Shown here piece after piece: positions 50,142-57,038 of a DNA stretch of 57,268 bases. Source of the stretch: a virus. Both the position numbers and the translations under genes were made by a program. The notes under the pieces are model-generated. The model worked only from the letters and a program-made list of their open reading frames with translations. It was not told where the DNA came from and ran no database searches. The DNA lies in the IMG/VR virus record IMGVR_UViG_3300021964_000075, positions 1 to 57,268 of that record; one strand, given 5' to 3'. Numbering within the stretch: the stretch's first letter is position 1; each line of letters begins with the position of its first letter.

Positions 50142-50441
50142 ATGATTGAACTTGAACTCCCCAATGATTTTATTCATGAAGCCCCAACAGGTTATTCATA
50201 TTCAGTTAGTGAATTCAAAACCAATGTCTTATCAATTTGGTTAAATCATCACAAAGAATATATCTACACATCAGAACCTGTTAAGACTATCTGGGGGTTC
50301 GTGCGGTTCACAAAGAAAGGTCACAAATACTATTCACCAATCAACTCTAAAAAAGTTGGTAAGGAAATAGATATTGATGAAACACGCCCATTCACTTCAA
50401 TGAGACTTCACCTCAATCCTCTAGAGGCGGCATTTTTCTGA
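50142..50441 (+). CDS. Small beta-rich hypothetical protein
   Basis: 99 residues: LSIWLNHHKEYIYTSEPVKTIWGFVRFTKKGHKYYSPINSKKVG then RPFTSMRLHLNPLEAAFF. The pattern is reminiscent of small phage proteins next to 50441 in other cyanophages. 1-nt overlap with the next gene. Confidence 0.55.
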   Translation: MIELELPNDFIHEAPTGYSYSVSEFKTNVLSIWLNHHKEYIYTSEPVKTIWGFVRFTKKGHKYYSPINSKKVGKEIDIDETRPFTSMRLHLNPLEAAFF

Positions 50442-50710
50442 TGGAAACCCGTAAAGATCGTATGGCCTACCCATATATCCCACAGGTTGATGATTACGTC
50501 ATCTGGAGACGTACTACTGGACAGATTGATAAAGGATGGGTATATTTTGTTGATAAGGAATATATTACTATTGAGACTGGTGTAAAGGATAAACCCAACT
50601 GTGAATATACAAGAGAAGAGAAACATAAGAAGATTCACACTTTGGTAGTATGTCATCCTTGTTTCTGGAATCAGTTAGAATATGTCAAGAACAGAAGAGG
50701 TGATGACTAA
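50441..50710 (+). CDS. Conserved-looking cyanophage protein, SH3-like
   Basis: 89 residues: YIPQVDDYVIWRRTTGQIDKGWVYFVDKEYITIETGVKDKPNCEY then KKIHTLVVCHPCFWNQLEYVKNRR. The first half has a small-barrel pattern (VDDYVIW..GWVYFVDKEYITIE). Cys pair near the end. Function unknown. Confidence 0.6.
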   Translation: METRKDRMAYPYIPQVDDYVIWRRTTGQIDKGWVYFVDKEYITIETGVKDKPNCEYTREEKHKKIHTLVVCHPCFWNQLEYVKNRRGDD

Positions 50711-50720
50711 CAATACTGAA

Positions 50721-50744
50721 TTACTAACCAATTATTGTTAGTAA
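50721..50744 (+). other. Hairpin over repeat copy 2 start
   Basis: TTACTAAC (50721-50728) pairs with GTTAGTAA (50737-50744), 8-bp stem and 8-nt loop; the 3' arm is the first eight bases of repeat copy 2. Not seen at the other copies. Confidence 0.5.
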
Positions 50745-50773
50745 CCTCTAAAGTGTCCCTGTAGTGTAACCAA
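50737..50773 (+). repeat. 37-bp upstream repeat, copy 2
   Basis: Close to consensus (GTTAGTAACCTCTAAAG..., tail GTAGTGTAACCA). First base lies 46 nt before ATG 50783. Confidence 0.9.
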
Positions 50774-50782
50774 TCAATCATC

Positions 50783-50995
50783 ATGACGACTCCAATCGTA
50801 ACCCAACTCTCAGAAATTCGTGACCAAGTTCGTAAACAGGATTACAAATGGACTAACGACCAACGTCAACGTTATGCCACCCTTATCGATCAACGTCACG
50901 CACAAATTGCACAATGGCGTGAGGAAGGTCGTGTCTGGGTAGGCCCTTCTAACATTGGTAAGGATAAGCCACAGGAGCAAGAATCAGACGATTGA
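50783..50995 (+). CDS. Small helical, Gln/Arg-rich protein
   Basis: 70 residues: TPIVTQLSEIRDQVRKQDYKWTNDQRQRYATLIDQRHAQIAQWREEGRVWVG then an acidic disordered tail. Behind repeat copy 2, with no Shine-Dalgarno visible. Function unknown. Confidence 0.6.
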   Translation: MTTPIVTQLSEIRDQVRKQDYKWTNDQRQRYATLIDQRHAQIAQWREEGRVWVGPSNIGKDKPQEQESDD

Positions 50996-51011
50996 TAAAC
51001 TGTCTATTACC

Positions 51012-51042
51012 TCTTGACTTTCACCAAGTCAGGGGGTATTAT
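51012..51042 (+). promoter_or_regulatory. Terminator-like hairpin containing a promoter
   Basis: TTGACT at 51014-51019, 17-nt spacer, TATTAT at 51037-51042. The spacer forms the stem TGACTT / AAGTCA (51015-51020, 51026-51031), extended by ACCTCT with GGGGGT through G-T pairs. Immediately followed by repeat copy 3. Confidence 0.55.
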
Positions 51043-51043
51043 T

Positions 51044-51080
51044 GTTAGTAACCTCTAAAGTGTCCCTTTAGTATGACCAC
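51044..51080 (+). repeat. 37-bp upstream repeat, copy 3
   Basis: Tail reads TTAGTATGACC, so an ATG (51073) lies inside the repeat, 29 nt from its first base. Confidence 0.88.
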
Positions 51081-52278
51081 CACCACACCTGAAATGATTA
51101 CTCTTCGGCCTCACCAGCAACGTGGACTTGACGCACTTGAAAAATACTCCAAAGGACAATGCATTGTCCCGACTGGAGGCGGTAAGACTCTGATTGCAAT
51201 CATGGATGCAAAGAGACAACTAGAGACTAAACCTTCTACCATTGTTGTTGTCTGTCCTCGTATTCTTCTTGCAGAACAACTCTGTAGTGAGTTTCTTGAG
51301 GTTATTGATACTTCTACTGTTCACACTATTCATGTTCACAGTGGTGAAACTACTCACTTTAGTTCCACCAGACCAAAAGATATTCACCTATTCACCAACG
51401 TAGCACGTAGTGAAGGTGAGAGTGTCCTTATTTTCACCACATATCACTCTCTACATCGCGTACAAGAGGCAGACATTGAAGTCAATACCATTTACTTTGA
51501 TGAGGCACACAACAGTGTTCAACGCCACTTCTTCCCTCCTACAGAGTTCTTCTCTAACGAAGCAGATCGTTCATACTTCTTTACTGCAACCCGTAAGACT
51601 TCTGTCACTATCAATAAGCCTGGTATGAATGATCGTGAGGTTTATGGTGACATTATTTGTCGTGTTTCTGCACCTGAACTTGTTCAAGGTGGATACATTG
51701 CTCCACCTAAAATTCATGTGAAAGAATTTGACGTTCATAACAATACCAAACTGATTACCTGTGACACTGATTGTGAACATCTCATCTCCACTGTTGATGA
51801 AGTTCAGATGAAGAAACTTCTGGTCTGTGTGAAGACTTCCAAACAACTGGTAAATGTCATCACTCATACCGATTTCACTACTCAGTTGTCTGATCGTGGT
51901 TATTCTTACCTTTATATTACCGCAAAAACTGGTGCAGTTGTTGATGGTAAGAAGGTCAATCGTGAGGAGTTCTTCAACGTCCTAAACACCTGGGGTAAAG
52001 ATCCTGATAAAAAGTTCGTTGTTCTTCACCGTTCTATTCTGTCAGAGGGTATCTCTGTCAACCGTCTGGATTGTGTTATCTTCCTTCGTAATATGGACAC
52101 CATTGAATTAACTCAGTCGATCGGTCGTGTTCTTCGTACCTGTCCTGATAAGGCCTTCGGTCTATGCGTCGTACCGATTTACAGCCGAGTGGGTATTGCC
52201 ACAGAAAGAGCTCTTCAAAATGTTGTTGATGCCGTGTTTGAGAAGGGTGAGTTGTTAGATAGTGTAGTGCGGAAGTAA
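51073..52278 (+). CDS. DEAH-box superfamily 2 helicase
   Basis: 401 residues. Motif I PTGGGKT (about 35-41), Ia VVCPRILLAEQL, II DEAH (about 143-146), III FFTATR, and VI QSIGRVLR (about 350-357). UvsW-like in organisation but shorter than T4 UvsW (587), so probably a recombination or branch-migration-type helicase, or a small DNA/RNA translocase of cyanophages. The start may instead be ATG 51094 (MITLRPHQQRGLDAL), which would restore the 45-52 nt spacing to the repeat seen at other copies. Confidence 0.85.
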   Translation: MTTTTPEMITLRPHQQRGLDALEKYSKGQCIVPTGGGKTLIAIMDAKRQLETKPSTIVVVCPRILLAEQLCSEFLEVIDTSTVHTIHVHSGETTHFSSTRPKDIHLFTNVARSEGESVLIFTTYHSLHRVQEADIEVNTIYFDEAHNSVQRHFFPPTEFFSNEADRSYFFTATRKTSVTINKPGMNDREVYGDIICRVSAPELVQGGYIAPPKIHVKEFDVHNNTKLITCDTDCEHLISTVDEVQMKKLLVCVKTSKQLVNVITHTDFTTQLSDRGYSYLYITAKTGAVVDGKKVNREEFFNVLNTWGKDPDKKFVVLHRSILSEGISVNRLDCVIFLRNMDTIELTQSIGRVLRTCPDKAFGLCVVPIYSRVGIATERALQNVVDAVFEKGELLDSVVRK

Positions 52279-52280
52279 TT

Positions 52281-52445
52281 ATGGACATTAAAAGAGAACT
52301 GACTAATAGTTTATTACAGGCGTCATTGTGTAACACAAGAGAAGAAGCAAGAAATATTATCAGGAAGGCTGATCAGGCATCAATAAAGTTGTCAGGATTA
52401 CCCTATGGATTCCCTATGAACATAAAAACAGATGAAACTAACTGA
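52281..52445 (+). CDS. Small helical protein
   Basis: 54 residues starting 2 nt after the helicase stop: DIKRELTNSLLQASLCNTREEARNIIRKADQASIKLSGLPYG. HTH-like spacing is possible but weak. Overlaps the next gene by 14 nt. Confidence 0.48.
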   Translation: MDIKRELTNSLLQASLCNTREEARNIIRKADQASIKLSGLPYGFPMNIKTDETN

Positions 52446-52641
52446 ACACAGAAGTGATATCCTAGATGCCAAAGTTCGGGAACTAGGGTTCACTGTAGGT
52501 AAAGATGATGAGTATGCAGCCATACCTTTGACAGGTAGTGAGACCAAGTTGGTTATCATTCACAAGGGTAATATCCTGAAGACTTGTCGTAACCGAAAGG
52601 CAGCACTTACCTTTATCAAGAAACATAGTAAAACTAAATAA
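52432..52641 (+). CDS. Small hypothetical protein
   Basis: 69 residues: LTEHRSDILDAKVRELGFTVGKDDEYAAIPLTGSETKLVIIHKGNILKTCRNRKAALTFIKK. Mixed alpha/beta with a basic C terminus. Followed by a CTAAATA late promoter. Confidence 0.52.
   Translation: MKLTEHRSDILDAKVRELGFTVGKDDEYAAIPLTGSETKLVIIHKGNILKTCRNRKAALTFIKKHSKTK
52634..52640 (+). promoter_or_regulatory. Late promoter
   Basis: CTAAATA overlapping the preceding stop, 23 nt before ATG 52663; the only clear late promoter within the right-end small-gene region. Confidence 0.55.
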
Positions 52642-52662
52642 GACATAGGATAAAGAAAGAAG

Positions 52663-53295
52663 ATGCAGACCTTTCAACAATTTCAAGAAAAATTGACAGA
52701 AGTCTATGACCCTGAAGTACAAGGAAGGTCACAGATTCGTAAGACGGGTGAAGGTGGAAGAGTAGGAAGAGACCGCAGAAAGAGTGAACCAGAACGCCGT
52801 AGAATGAAGGCCACTGGTGGTGGTAAGACTGCACCAGTTAGTTACAAGGACCGAAAGGACATTGGTGATCAGAAACAGGCAGCAAGTAGAGTTCAACAAC
52901 CAACCAAAGAACGTGGCTCTGCAGAAGTCAAACAGTCATATGCTGATAAAGTCAAGGCAGAAAGAAAGGCCGCAGCATTGGCAAGACGCCAGGCCAAATC
53001 AGGTGGTGGAGAGGTAACTAAAACTAAAACATCTTCTAAAGACGCTGAGAAACAAGCATCCAAACTTCTGACCAAGAAGACACCATTGAAGAAAGTTGAT
53101 CCTGATTATAAACCAGCCAAGGCGTCTGGACTTACTCGTAAAGAGAGAATGTCCCAGCAACGTAAGGGTGAGACCATGTTACGTGGTATATTTAAAGACC
53201 AAGAAACTGACAAATACCGCAAGGCAACGGGCAAGAATCCCGATGCCAAAGGTAGAACCAAGATTATGGGTAGAGTTCATGCAAGAATGAAATAA
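52663..53295 (+). CDS. Highly basic protein, possible internal head/capsid-associated protein
   Basis: 210 residues, very Lys/Arg-rich and mostly disordered. N-terminal MQTFQQFQEKLTEVYD resembles the MKTFxxFxE leader that I recall at the start of several cyanophage capsid and prohead proteins; near the C terminus GLTRKERMSQQRKGETMLRGIFKDQETDKYRKATGKNPD is the best-ordered stretch. It has a late promoter, unlike its neighbours. A DNA-binding or packaged internal protein is plausible (inference). Confidence 0.5.
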   Translation: MQTFQQFQEKLTEVYDPEVQGRSQIRKTGEGGRVGRDRRKSEPERRRMKATGGGKTAPVSYKDRKDIGDQKQAASRVQQPTKERGSAEVKQSYADKVKAERKAAALARRQAKSGGGEVTKTKTSSKDAEKQASKLLTKKTPLKKVDPDYKPAKASGLTRKERMSQQRKGETMLRGIFKDQETDKYRKATGKNPDAKGRTKIMGRVHARMK

Positions 53296-53332
53296 AAATA
53301 TAATCAAAGTAACCAGTTTTTGAACTGTCACA

Positions 53333-53368
53333 AACCCTCTTGACTTTTTGTCAGAAGGGTTTTATAGT
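53333..53368 (+). promoter_or_regulatory. Terminator hairpin overlapping a promoter
   Basis: AAACCCT (53333-53339) with AGGGTTT (53357-53363) and the inner TGAC / GTCA around a T5 loop make a terminator-like hairpin. In the same bases lie TTGACT (53340-53345), a 17-nt spacer and TATAGT (53363-53368). AACTGTCACA (53323-53332) precedes it. The start site would fall at or near ATG 53375. Confidence 0.55.
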
Positions 53369-53374
53369 ATGCAT

Positions 53375-53566
53375 ATGAACTACCAACAACTGACAGATAC
53401 AATCTATCCAGACTTTGTTGAATACACTCTGGATAAACATTCAAAAGAAATAAAAGATTTGTACAGGGGTTTCATTGATGAATATCTCAATGAAAGTCTT
53501 GGTGAGTTGAATCCAAAGACACGTAATAAACTGACAAAAGAGTTACTTAATCGACTTATTAGTTGA
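53375..53566 (+). CDS. Small acidic helical protein
   Basis: 63 residues from ATG 53375 (ATG 53369 two codons earlier is possible; a TTG at 53348 lies inside the terminator). NYQQLTDTIYPDFVEYTLDKHSKEIKDLYRGFIDEYLNESLGELNPKTRNKL. With a start site about 7 nt after the -10, the mRNA would be nearly leaderless. Function unknown. Confidence 0.5.
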   Translation: MNYQQLTDTIYPDFVEYTLDKHSKEIKDLYRGFIDEYLNESLGELNPKTRNKLTKELLNRLIS

Positions 53567-53573
53567 TATTATT

Positions 53574-53610
53574 GTTAGTAACCTCTAAAGTGTCCCTGTA
53601 GTGTAACCAC
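53574..53610 (+). repeat. 37-bp upstream repeat, copy 4
   Basis: Consensus copy with tail GTAGTGTAACCAC, preceded by TATTAT. First base 48 nt before ATG 53622. Confidence 0.92.
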
Positions 53611-53621
53611 ACAAACAACTC

Positions 53622-53969
53622 ATGACTTTCACCGCTCCACAATACAAAACTGAATTTCTGACTGAATCTCTTGTTGAACAACTAAACATCCGTTTTAAGG
53701 TTGATTCTGTTGAGTCTGGTCACAATCACACATATCTCTTCAAGTATGATGTGGCCAAGAAATACATCAAGGTCTGGCGTCATGATGTATACAATGGTGA
53801 GGTTCGTGAGGGTCGTTCAATCTTCCTCTTTGTTGATAAAGAGACTGGAGCTGTGTACAAACCTGCATCATGTAAGGCACCAGCCAAAGGTATCAGGTTC
53901 TACATTGATTTCCTGGTTGATCATCCTGAGCTTGTTGACCAATACGGTTCCTTCCTTTATCTTCGTTGA
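53622..53969 (+). CDS. Conserved-looking cyanophage protein
   Basis: 115 residues: FLTESLVEQLNIRFKVDSVESGHNHTYLFKYDVAKKYIKVWRHDV then FLFVDKETGAVYKPASCKAPAKGIRFYIDFLVDHPELVDQYGSFLYLR. The DKETGAVYKPASCKAPAKG motif is distinctive and recurs, as far as I recall, in other T4-like cyanophages. Function unknown. Behind repeat copy 4 and just before copy 5. Confidence 0.65.
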   Translation: MTFTAPQYKTEFLTESLVEQLNIRFKVDSVESGHNHTYLFKYDVAKKYIKVWRHDVYNGEVREGRSIFLFVDKETGAVYKPASCKAPAKGIRFYIDFLVDHPELVDQYGSFLYLR

Positions 53970-53973
53970 TATT

Positions 53974-54010
53974 GTTAGTAACCTCTAAAGTGTCCCTGTA
54001 GTGTAACCAC
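53974..54010 (+). repeat. 37-bp upstream repeat, copy 5
   Basis: Consensus copy, tail GTAGTGTAACCAC. First base 46 nt before ATG 54020 and only 4 nt after the preceding stop codon. Confidence 0.92.
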
Positions 54011-54019
54011 TCAATTATT

Positions 54020-54598
54020 ATGACCACCACTTATCAACAATTTGTTGATGATCTTCATTCTATCCCTGATAAAGTTTTTATCGATTTTCTAATTGAATGT
54101 AAGAAAATTTATATGAGATATTCTGGAGTAGGACTTTATAATTTTGTCAAAGGTCATAAGGTTGAACATGAATTTGTGAAATATGTTAAATCATATATTG
54201 ACTTGAGAGCCAGTAAAAAACAATCACCAGATGATCCCGATTGTGTTTATGGTGAGAATTATCTCCCAGATATTAAAACAAAGCAAGATGGTCTTAAGAC
54301 AAAGAAAAATGGCGAATTTTATGCAAATCCATGGATCTTAAAGAATCCCTATTCAAATAAAGATGTTTTTACAACTAGGGCAGACTCATATATCTTAATT
54401 GATCCCACTTGTAGTAAAATTGCGGTCGTTGATTCAGAATATTTCTCTGGATGTTTTAATAATCAAAACTCAACTACTTGTTATTTCAATGTATGTCGAG
54501 ATCAAGTTGACATGATTTTTGATGGTACCGGCAAAATTCCTTATGTCGAACCAATTGAACCCATCAGTGAGTATGATTTAATGGAGTCAATTCCATGA
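54020..54598 (+). CDS. Hypothetical protein
   Basis: 192 residues. N-terminal helices (TTYQQFVDDLHSIPDKVFIDFLIECKKIYMRYSGVGLYNFVKG), then DPDCVYGENYLPDI and beta-rich DSYILIDPTCSKIAVVDSEYFSGCF..QNSTTCYFNVCRDQVDMIFDG with five cysteines. No family recognised. Slightly more AT-rich codon use than its neighbours. Confidence 0.6.
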   Translation: MTTTYQQFVDDLHSIPDKVFIDFLIECKKIYMRYSGVGLYNFVKGHKVEHEFVKYVKSYIDLRASKKQSPDDPDCVYGENYLPDIKTKQDGLKTKKNGEFYANPWILKNPYSNKDVFTTRADSYILIDPTCSKIAVVDSEYFSGCFNNQNSTTCYFNVCRDQVDMIFDGTGKIPYVEPIEPISEYDLMESIP

Positions 54599-54606
54599 AT
54601 GTTATT

Positions 54607-54643
54607 GTTAGTAACCTCTAAAGTGTCCCTGTAGTATAACCAT
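54607..54643 (+). repeat. 37-bp upstream repeat, copy 6
   Basis: Tail GTAGTATAACCATC. First base 45 nt before ATG 54652. Confidence 0.9.
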
Positions 54644-54651
54644 CCAATCAA

Positions 54652-54855
54652 ATGCCACTTTCTGAATCCACTGTCTCACGTATTGTCGATGCACTAAAAG
54701 ATGACATCATCGAACACATTTATACAAATGAGAAATACAATGAGGTTATGCGTCAATGTATTGAAGAGGCATTAGATGCTAAAATGGGTGAGATGGATGA
54801 GGATCTATATTTTGACCTTGGTATGTGTTTATACGAACGAATTGAATTGAAATAA
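54652..54855 (+). CDS. Small acidic helical protein
   Basis: 67 residues: LSESTVSRIVDALKDDIIEHIYTNEKYNEVMRQCIEEALDAKMGEMDEDLYFDLGMCLYERI. All-helical, acidic. Function unknown. Repeat copy 7 begins 1 nt after its stop codon. Confidence 0.58.
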   Translation: MPLSESTVSRIVDALKDDIIEHIYTNEKYNEVMRQCIEEALDAKMGEMDEDLYFDLGMCLYERIELK

Positions 54856-54856
54856 A

Positions 54857-54893
54857 GTTAGTAACCTCTAAACTGTCTCTATAGTATAACCAC
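54857..54893 (+). repeat. 37-bp upstream repeat, copy 7
   Basis: Variant class: AAACTGTCTCTATAGTATAACC in place of AAAGTGTCCC. First base 52 nt before ATG 54909. Confidence 0.9.
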
Positions 54894-54908
54894 ACGCCGA
54901 GCAATCAA

Positions 54909-55076
54909 ATGAGCATCTATGTAAGATTCGATTCAGTTGAATGTGATGAGCCACAATTCATCGGTCCGTTTCAAACTGAAGAGGCTGCTGATGATTATGC
55001 AGACTATCAGAACACAGGTCTTTCACTAAATGGTGTTCCTGGTCATGTTGCATCCTATTCTGTATCTGGTTGTTGA
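54909..55076 (+). CDS. Small acidic protein
   Basis: 55 residues: SIYVRFDSVECDEPQFIGPFQTEEAADDYADYQNTGLSL, ending VASYSVSGC. Pattern of small acidic phage proteins (DNA-mimic-like charge), but no family recognised. Between repeat copies 7 and 8. Confidence 0.55.
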   Translation: MSIYVRFDSVECDEPQFIGPFQTEEAADDYADYQNTGLSLNGVPGHVASYSVSGC

Positions 55077-55083
55077 CATTATT

Positions 55084-55120
55084 GTTAGTAACCTCTAAAC
55101 TGTCTCTATAGTATAACCAC
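55084..55120 (+). repeat. 37-bp upstream repeat, copy 8
   Basis: Same variant class as copy 7 (CTGTCTCTATAGTATAACCAC). First base 51 nt before ATG 55135. Confidence 0.9.
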
Positions 55121-55134
55121 TCTCCCCCAACACC

Positions 55135-55326
55135 ATGAGCAACAATATCAAACAAGAATCTGTTGATCTAATGGCAGAACAACTTTATCAACAGATGGTA
55201 CAACATGTTGATAATGACAACTATGGTAATTCTGACGCCATCCATTCTGAATGGGTTGTTGATGGTCAAGATCCCGAAGATGGTGAATATGAGTTCATGT
55301 TCATTGACTATCTCTCACAAGTTTAA
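55135..55326 (+). CDS. Small very acidic protein
   Basis: 63 residues: SNNIKQESVDLMAEQLYQQMVQHVDNDNYGNSDAIHSEWVVDGQDPEDGEYEFMFIDYL. Strongly acidic. Function unknown. Confidence 0.57.
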   Translation: MSNNIKQESVDLMAEQLYQQMVQHVDNDNYGNSDAIHSEWVVDGQDPEDGEYEFMFIDYLSQV

Positions 55327-55350
55327 TTTACATCACACACAAACTAAATC

Positions 55351-55893
55351 ATGAAAAAGTTTCTCACCTCTGTTATTGCAGGCGCTTCTGTTATTTTCAC
55401 ACCAGGATCAGCCATTGCTGGTAACACTTATGAAGACCATGTAGATCTCTTTAATGCACTCAACGAAGTTGGTATTATTACTAGTATCAACTCTAAACTT
55501 CATTGTAGGTCTGGCGTAGATGGCAAGTATAATACAAGGTCAGGTATGTTGATCGTATGCCAAGACAATGGCGTTCCTGGTGGCCCTCAAGTAACCTGGA
55601 CTTTAAATGACTTAGACACACTTAGACATGAATCTCATCATGTTGTTCAGGACTGTAATGAGGGAACAATTGCAGATGGGTTAACGGATAACCTTTTTTA
55701 TGAAGAACAAGAGTTAATTGAATTTATCTCAAAGTCATCACTTACTACAGAGCAATTAAAAAATCTGATGGAGTCATTAAAAAATGATGGACTGAGTTAC
55801 ACCTCAATCATGATTGAAGTTGAGGCATACATTGTAGCAAAAGATATTGAGGCATCAAGTATTGCTAACAAAGTTAGGGAGTTCTGTTCCTGA
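55351..55893 (+). CDS. Secreted HExxH metallopeptidase-like protein
   Basis: 180 residues. Signal peptide MKKFLTSVIAGASVIFTPGSAIAG (basic n-region, hydrophobic core, A-x-A/AG cleavage near residue 23). Zinc motif H93-E-S-H-H97 in LRHESHHVVQDC, with E in IEVEAYIVAKDIEA as a possible third ligand. Four cysteines (CRSG, CQDN, CNEG, FCS) fit an oxidised, periplasmic protein. Rare among T4-like takeover genes to be exported; it may act on envelope or lysis proteins (inference). No 37-bp repeat before this gene. Confidence 0.7.
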   Translation: MKKFLTSVIAGASVIFTPGSAIAGNTYEDHVDLFNALNEVGIITSINSKLHCRSGVDGKYNTRSGMLIVCQDNGVPGGPQVTWTLNDLDTLRHESHHVVQDCNEGTIADGLTDNLFYEEQELIEFISKSSLTTEQLKNLMESLKNDGLSYTSIMIEVEAYIVAKDIEASSIANKVREFCS

Positions 55894-55900
55894 TGATTGA

Positions 55901-56010
55901 TGGGCATATGTAACATGTTTTGGTGTGGTTACCTTGTTACATTGTAAGACCCATGTAGTAGAGGCATCAATCACATAATTGTGGTGGTTACAGTGATTGA
56001 GTAAGGCCTC
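55901..56010 (+). ncRNA. Two adjacent stem-loops (candidate structured RNA)
   Basis: Non-coding stretch between two genes. Stem-loop 1: TGGG/CCCA (55901-55904, 55950-55953) and TGTAACA/TGTTACA (55909-55915, 55935-55941). Stem-loop 2: GAGGC/GCCTC (55961-55965, 56006-56010) and TCAATCAC/GTGATTGA (55967-55974, 55993-56000). Both loops contain GTGGTTAC (55925-55932 and 55984-55991), the reverse complement of GTAACCAC found at the end of several 37-bp repeats. A regulatory RNA is a hypothesis only. Confidence 0.35.
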
Positions 56011-56026
56011 ATTGTTGGATAATAAA

Positions 56027-56063
56027 GTTAGTAACCTCTAAAGTGTCCCTATAGTATGACTAA
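56027..56063 (+). repeat. 37-bp upstream repeat, copy 9
   Basis: Tail ATAGTATGACTAAC, so ATG 56056 lies inside the repeat; the next in-frame ATG (56074) is 47 nt from the first base. Confidence 0.88.
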
Positions 56064-56340
56064 CACCAAAACCATGTTTCCACACCTCCACATTTCAGAG
56101 TCCAACCTTGGACCTCACACATCAACATTTTTCAAAGTATCATCACAACACAAAGATGAGTGGAGTAATGGTATTTTTCACAACTCACCTTATGGTATCT
56201 TTCATCTTCATTCTGAGAAAGGTGTTTATAAGTTAGAACTCACATCTGGTGGGTTAGGAACTCCCAAGTTCCGCAAGTGTAAGTGTCAAGACGAACTCAC
56301 TGCACTCTCTAAGATTCGCAAATGGATGGATAAGTTCTGA
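56056..56340 (+). CDS. Small hypothetical protein
   Basis: 94 residues from ATG 56056, or 88 from ATG 56074 (FPHLHISESN...), which matches the usual repeat-to-start spacing. SNLGPHTSTFFKVSSQHKDEWSNGIFHNSPYGIFHLHSEKGVYKLELTSGGLGTPKFRKCKC: beta-rich, ending in a basic helix LSKIRKWMDKF. Function unknown. Confidence 0.6.
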   Translation: MTNTKTMFPHLHISESNLGPHTSTFFKVSSQHKDEWSNGIFHNSPYGIFHLHSEKGVYKLELTSGGLGTPKFRKCKCQDELTALSKIRKWMDKF

Positions 56341-56347
56341 ATAGATT

Positions 56348-56384
56348 GTTAGTAACCTCTAAAGTGTCCCTGTAGTGTAACCGC
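56348..56384 (+). repeat. 37-bp upstream repeat, copy 10
   Basis: Tail GTAGTGTAACCGC. First base 47 nt before ATG 56395. Confidence 0.9.
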
Positions 56385-56394
56385 AACAAGCATT

Positions 56395-56592
56395 ATGACA
56401 TTTCTCAACTGGGTTCAAGAATCAATTGGTTGTAAAGTAGAAGACGAAAAAACTGGAATGGTTCATACCATTACCGGTGGTAAGTTGTTAGCTGATTCAC
56501 CTATGTGGCCTATGATTCAACTCACAGATGAGAATGGAGTTGTAAGATATGCAACTCTTGATAGGTTTGAAGAACTGATCTCTGTGGGATAA
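56395..56592 (+). CDS. Small beta-barrel-like protein
   Basis: 65 residues: TFLNWVQESIGCKVEDEKTGMVHTITGGKLLADSPMWPMIQLTDENGVVRYATLDRFEELI. The pattern suggests a small SH3-like fold (G-K-V..V.TI.GG..M..L.DE.G...YA). Function unknown. A strong terminator follows. Confidence 0.6.
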   Translation: MTFLNWVQESIGCKVEDEKTGMVHTITGGKLLADSPMWPMIQLTDENGVVRYATLDRFEELISVG

Positions 56593-56619
56593 GTTTTGAA
56601 TTGATAAGATAACACTTTC

Positions 56620-56644
56620 ACCCTCTCTTTGAGAGGGTTTTTTT
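56620..56644 (+). terminator. Intrinsic terminator
   Basis: ACCCTCTC (56620-56627), TTT loop, GAGAGGGT (56631-56638) and seven T. Perfect 8-bp stem. Confidence 0.92.
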
Positions 56645-56738
56645 ATGCGTAGAGACCATCACCCATCAGACAGAACAAACCTACTACTCAAGACCCCAGT
56701 GATACCAAGGGCTCTCACGATATCAAAAACTCTTTTTT

Positions 56739-56791
56739 CCATATCGGGGGTTTTCAGGTGTGATAGGTCGTTTGACCCGATAAAATTATGG
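56739..56791 (+). other. Long imperfect stem-loop in an otherwise empty 200-nt stretch
   Basis: CCATA-TCGGG (56739-56748) pairs with CCCGA and TATGG (56776-56780, 56787-56791) around an asymmetric internal loop. The stretch 56645-56830 has no convincing gene; it lies between a terminator and repeat copy 11. Confidence 0.35.
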
Positions 56792-56831
56792 AAAAATCAG
56801 TTTATGACACTAACTGGTTCAGGGTATTATT

Positions 56832-56868
56832 GTTAGTAACCTCTAAAGTGTCCCTATGGTATGAATAC
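56832..56868 (+). repeat. 37-bp upstream repeat, copy 11
   Basis: Tail ATGGTATGAATAC; preceded by TATTAT. The only start codon of the next gene (ATG 56861) lies inside this repeat. Confidence 0.88.
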
Positions 56869-57034
56869 TTCTAATCCTTACATTGAAACGCTAACCCAAA
56901 AGGGATACTCTGTTAAAGAGTGTCAAACACCATCAAAGACTAAAAAGTCTTTCCCATGTGTGATTCATGGAAGAACATTCCAAACCGAAGAAGAGTACCA
57001 CGAAGCTCTTCATGAGTTCCTGAATGGTAACTAA
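56861..57034 (+). CDS. Small hypothetical protein
   Basis: 57 residues: NTSNPYIETLTQKGYSVKECQTPSKTKKSFPCVIHGRTFQTEEEYHEALHEFLNGN. Looks like a small structured alpha/beta protein. The start codon is 29 nt into repeat copy 11, so if the repeat's TAGTAT were a -10 this gene could not be made from it. Confidence 0.55.
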   Translation: MNTSNPYIETLTQKGYSVKECQTPSKTKKSFPCVIHGRTFQTEEEYHEALHEFLNGN

Positions 57035-57038
57035 CATT

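Noticed and set aside
56645-56836. 63-residue ORF starting just after the terminator
   Set aside because: It starts in the terminator T-run, has no ribosome binding site, and its end runs into repeat copy 11; composition does not look like protein coding.
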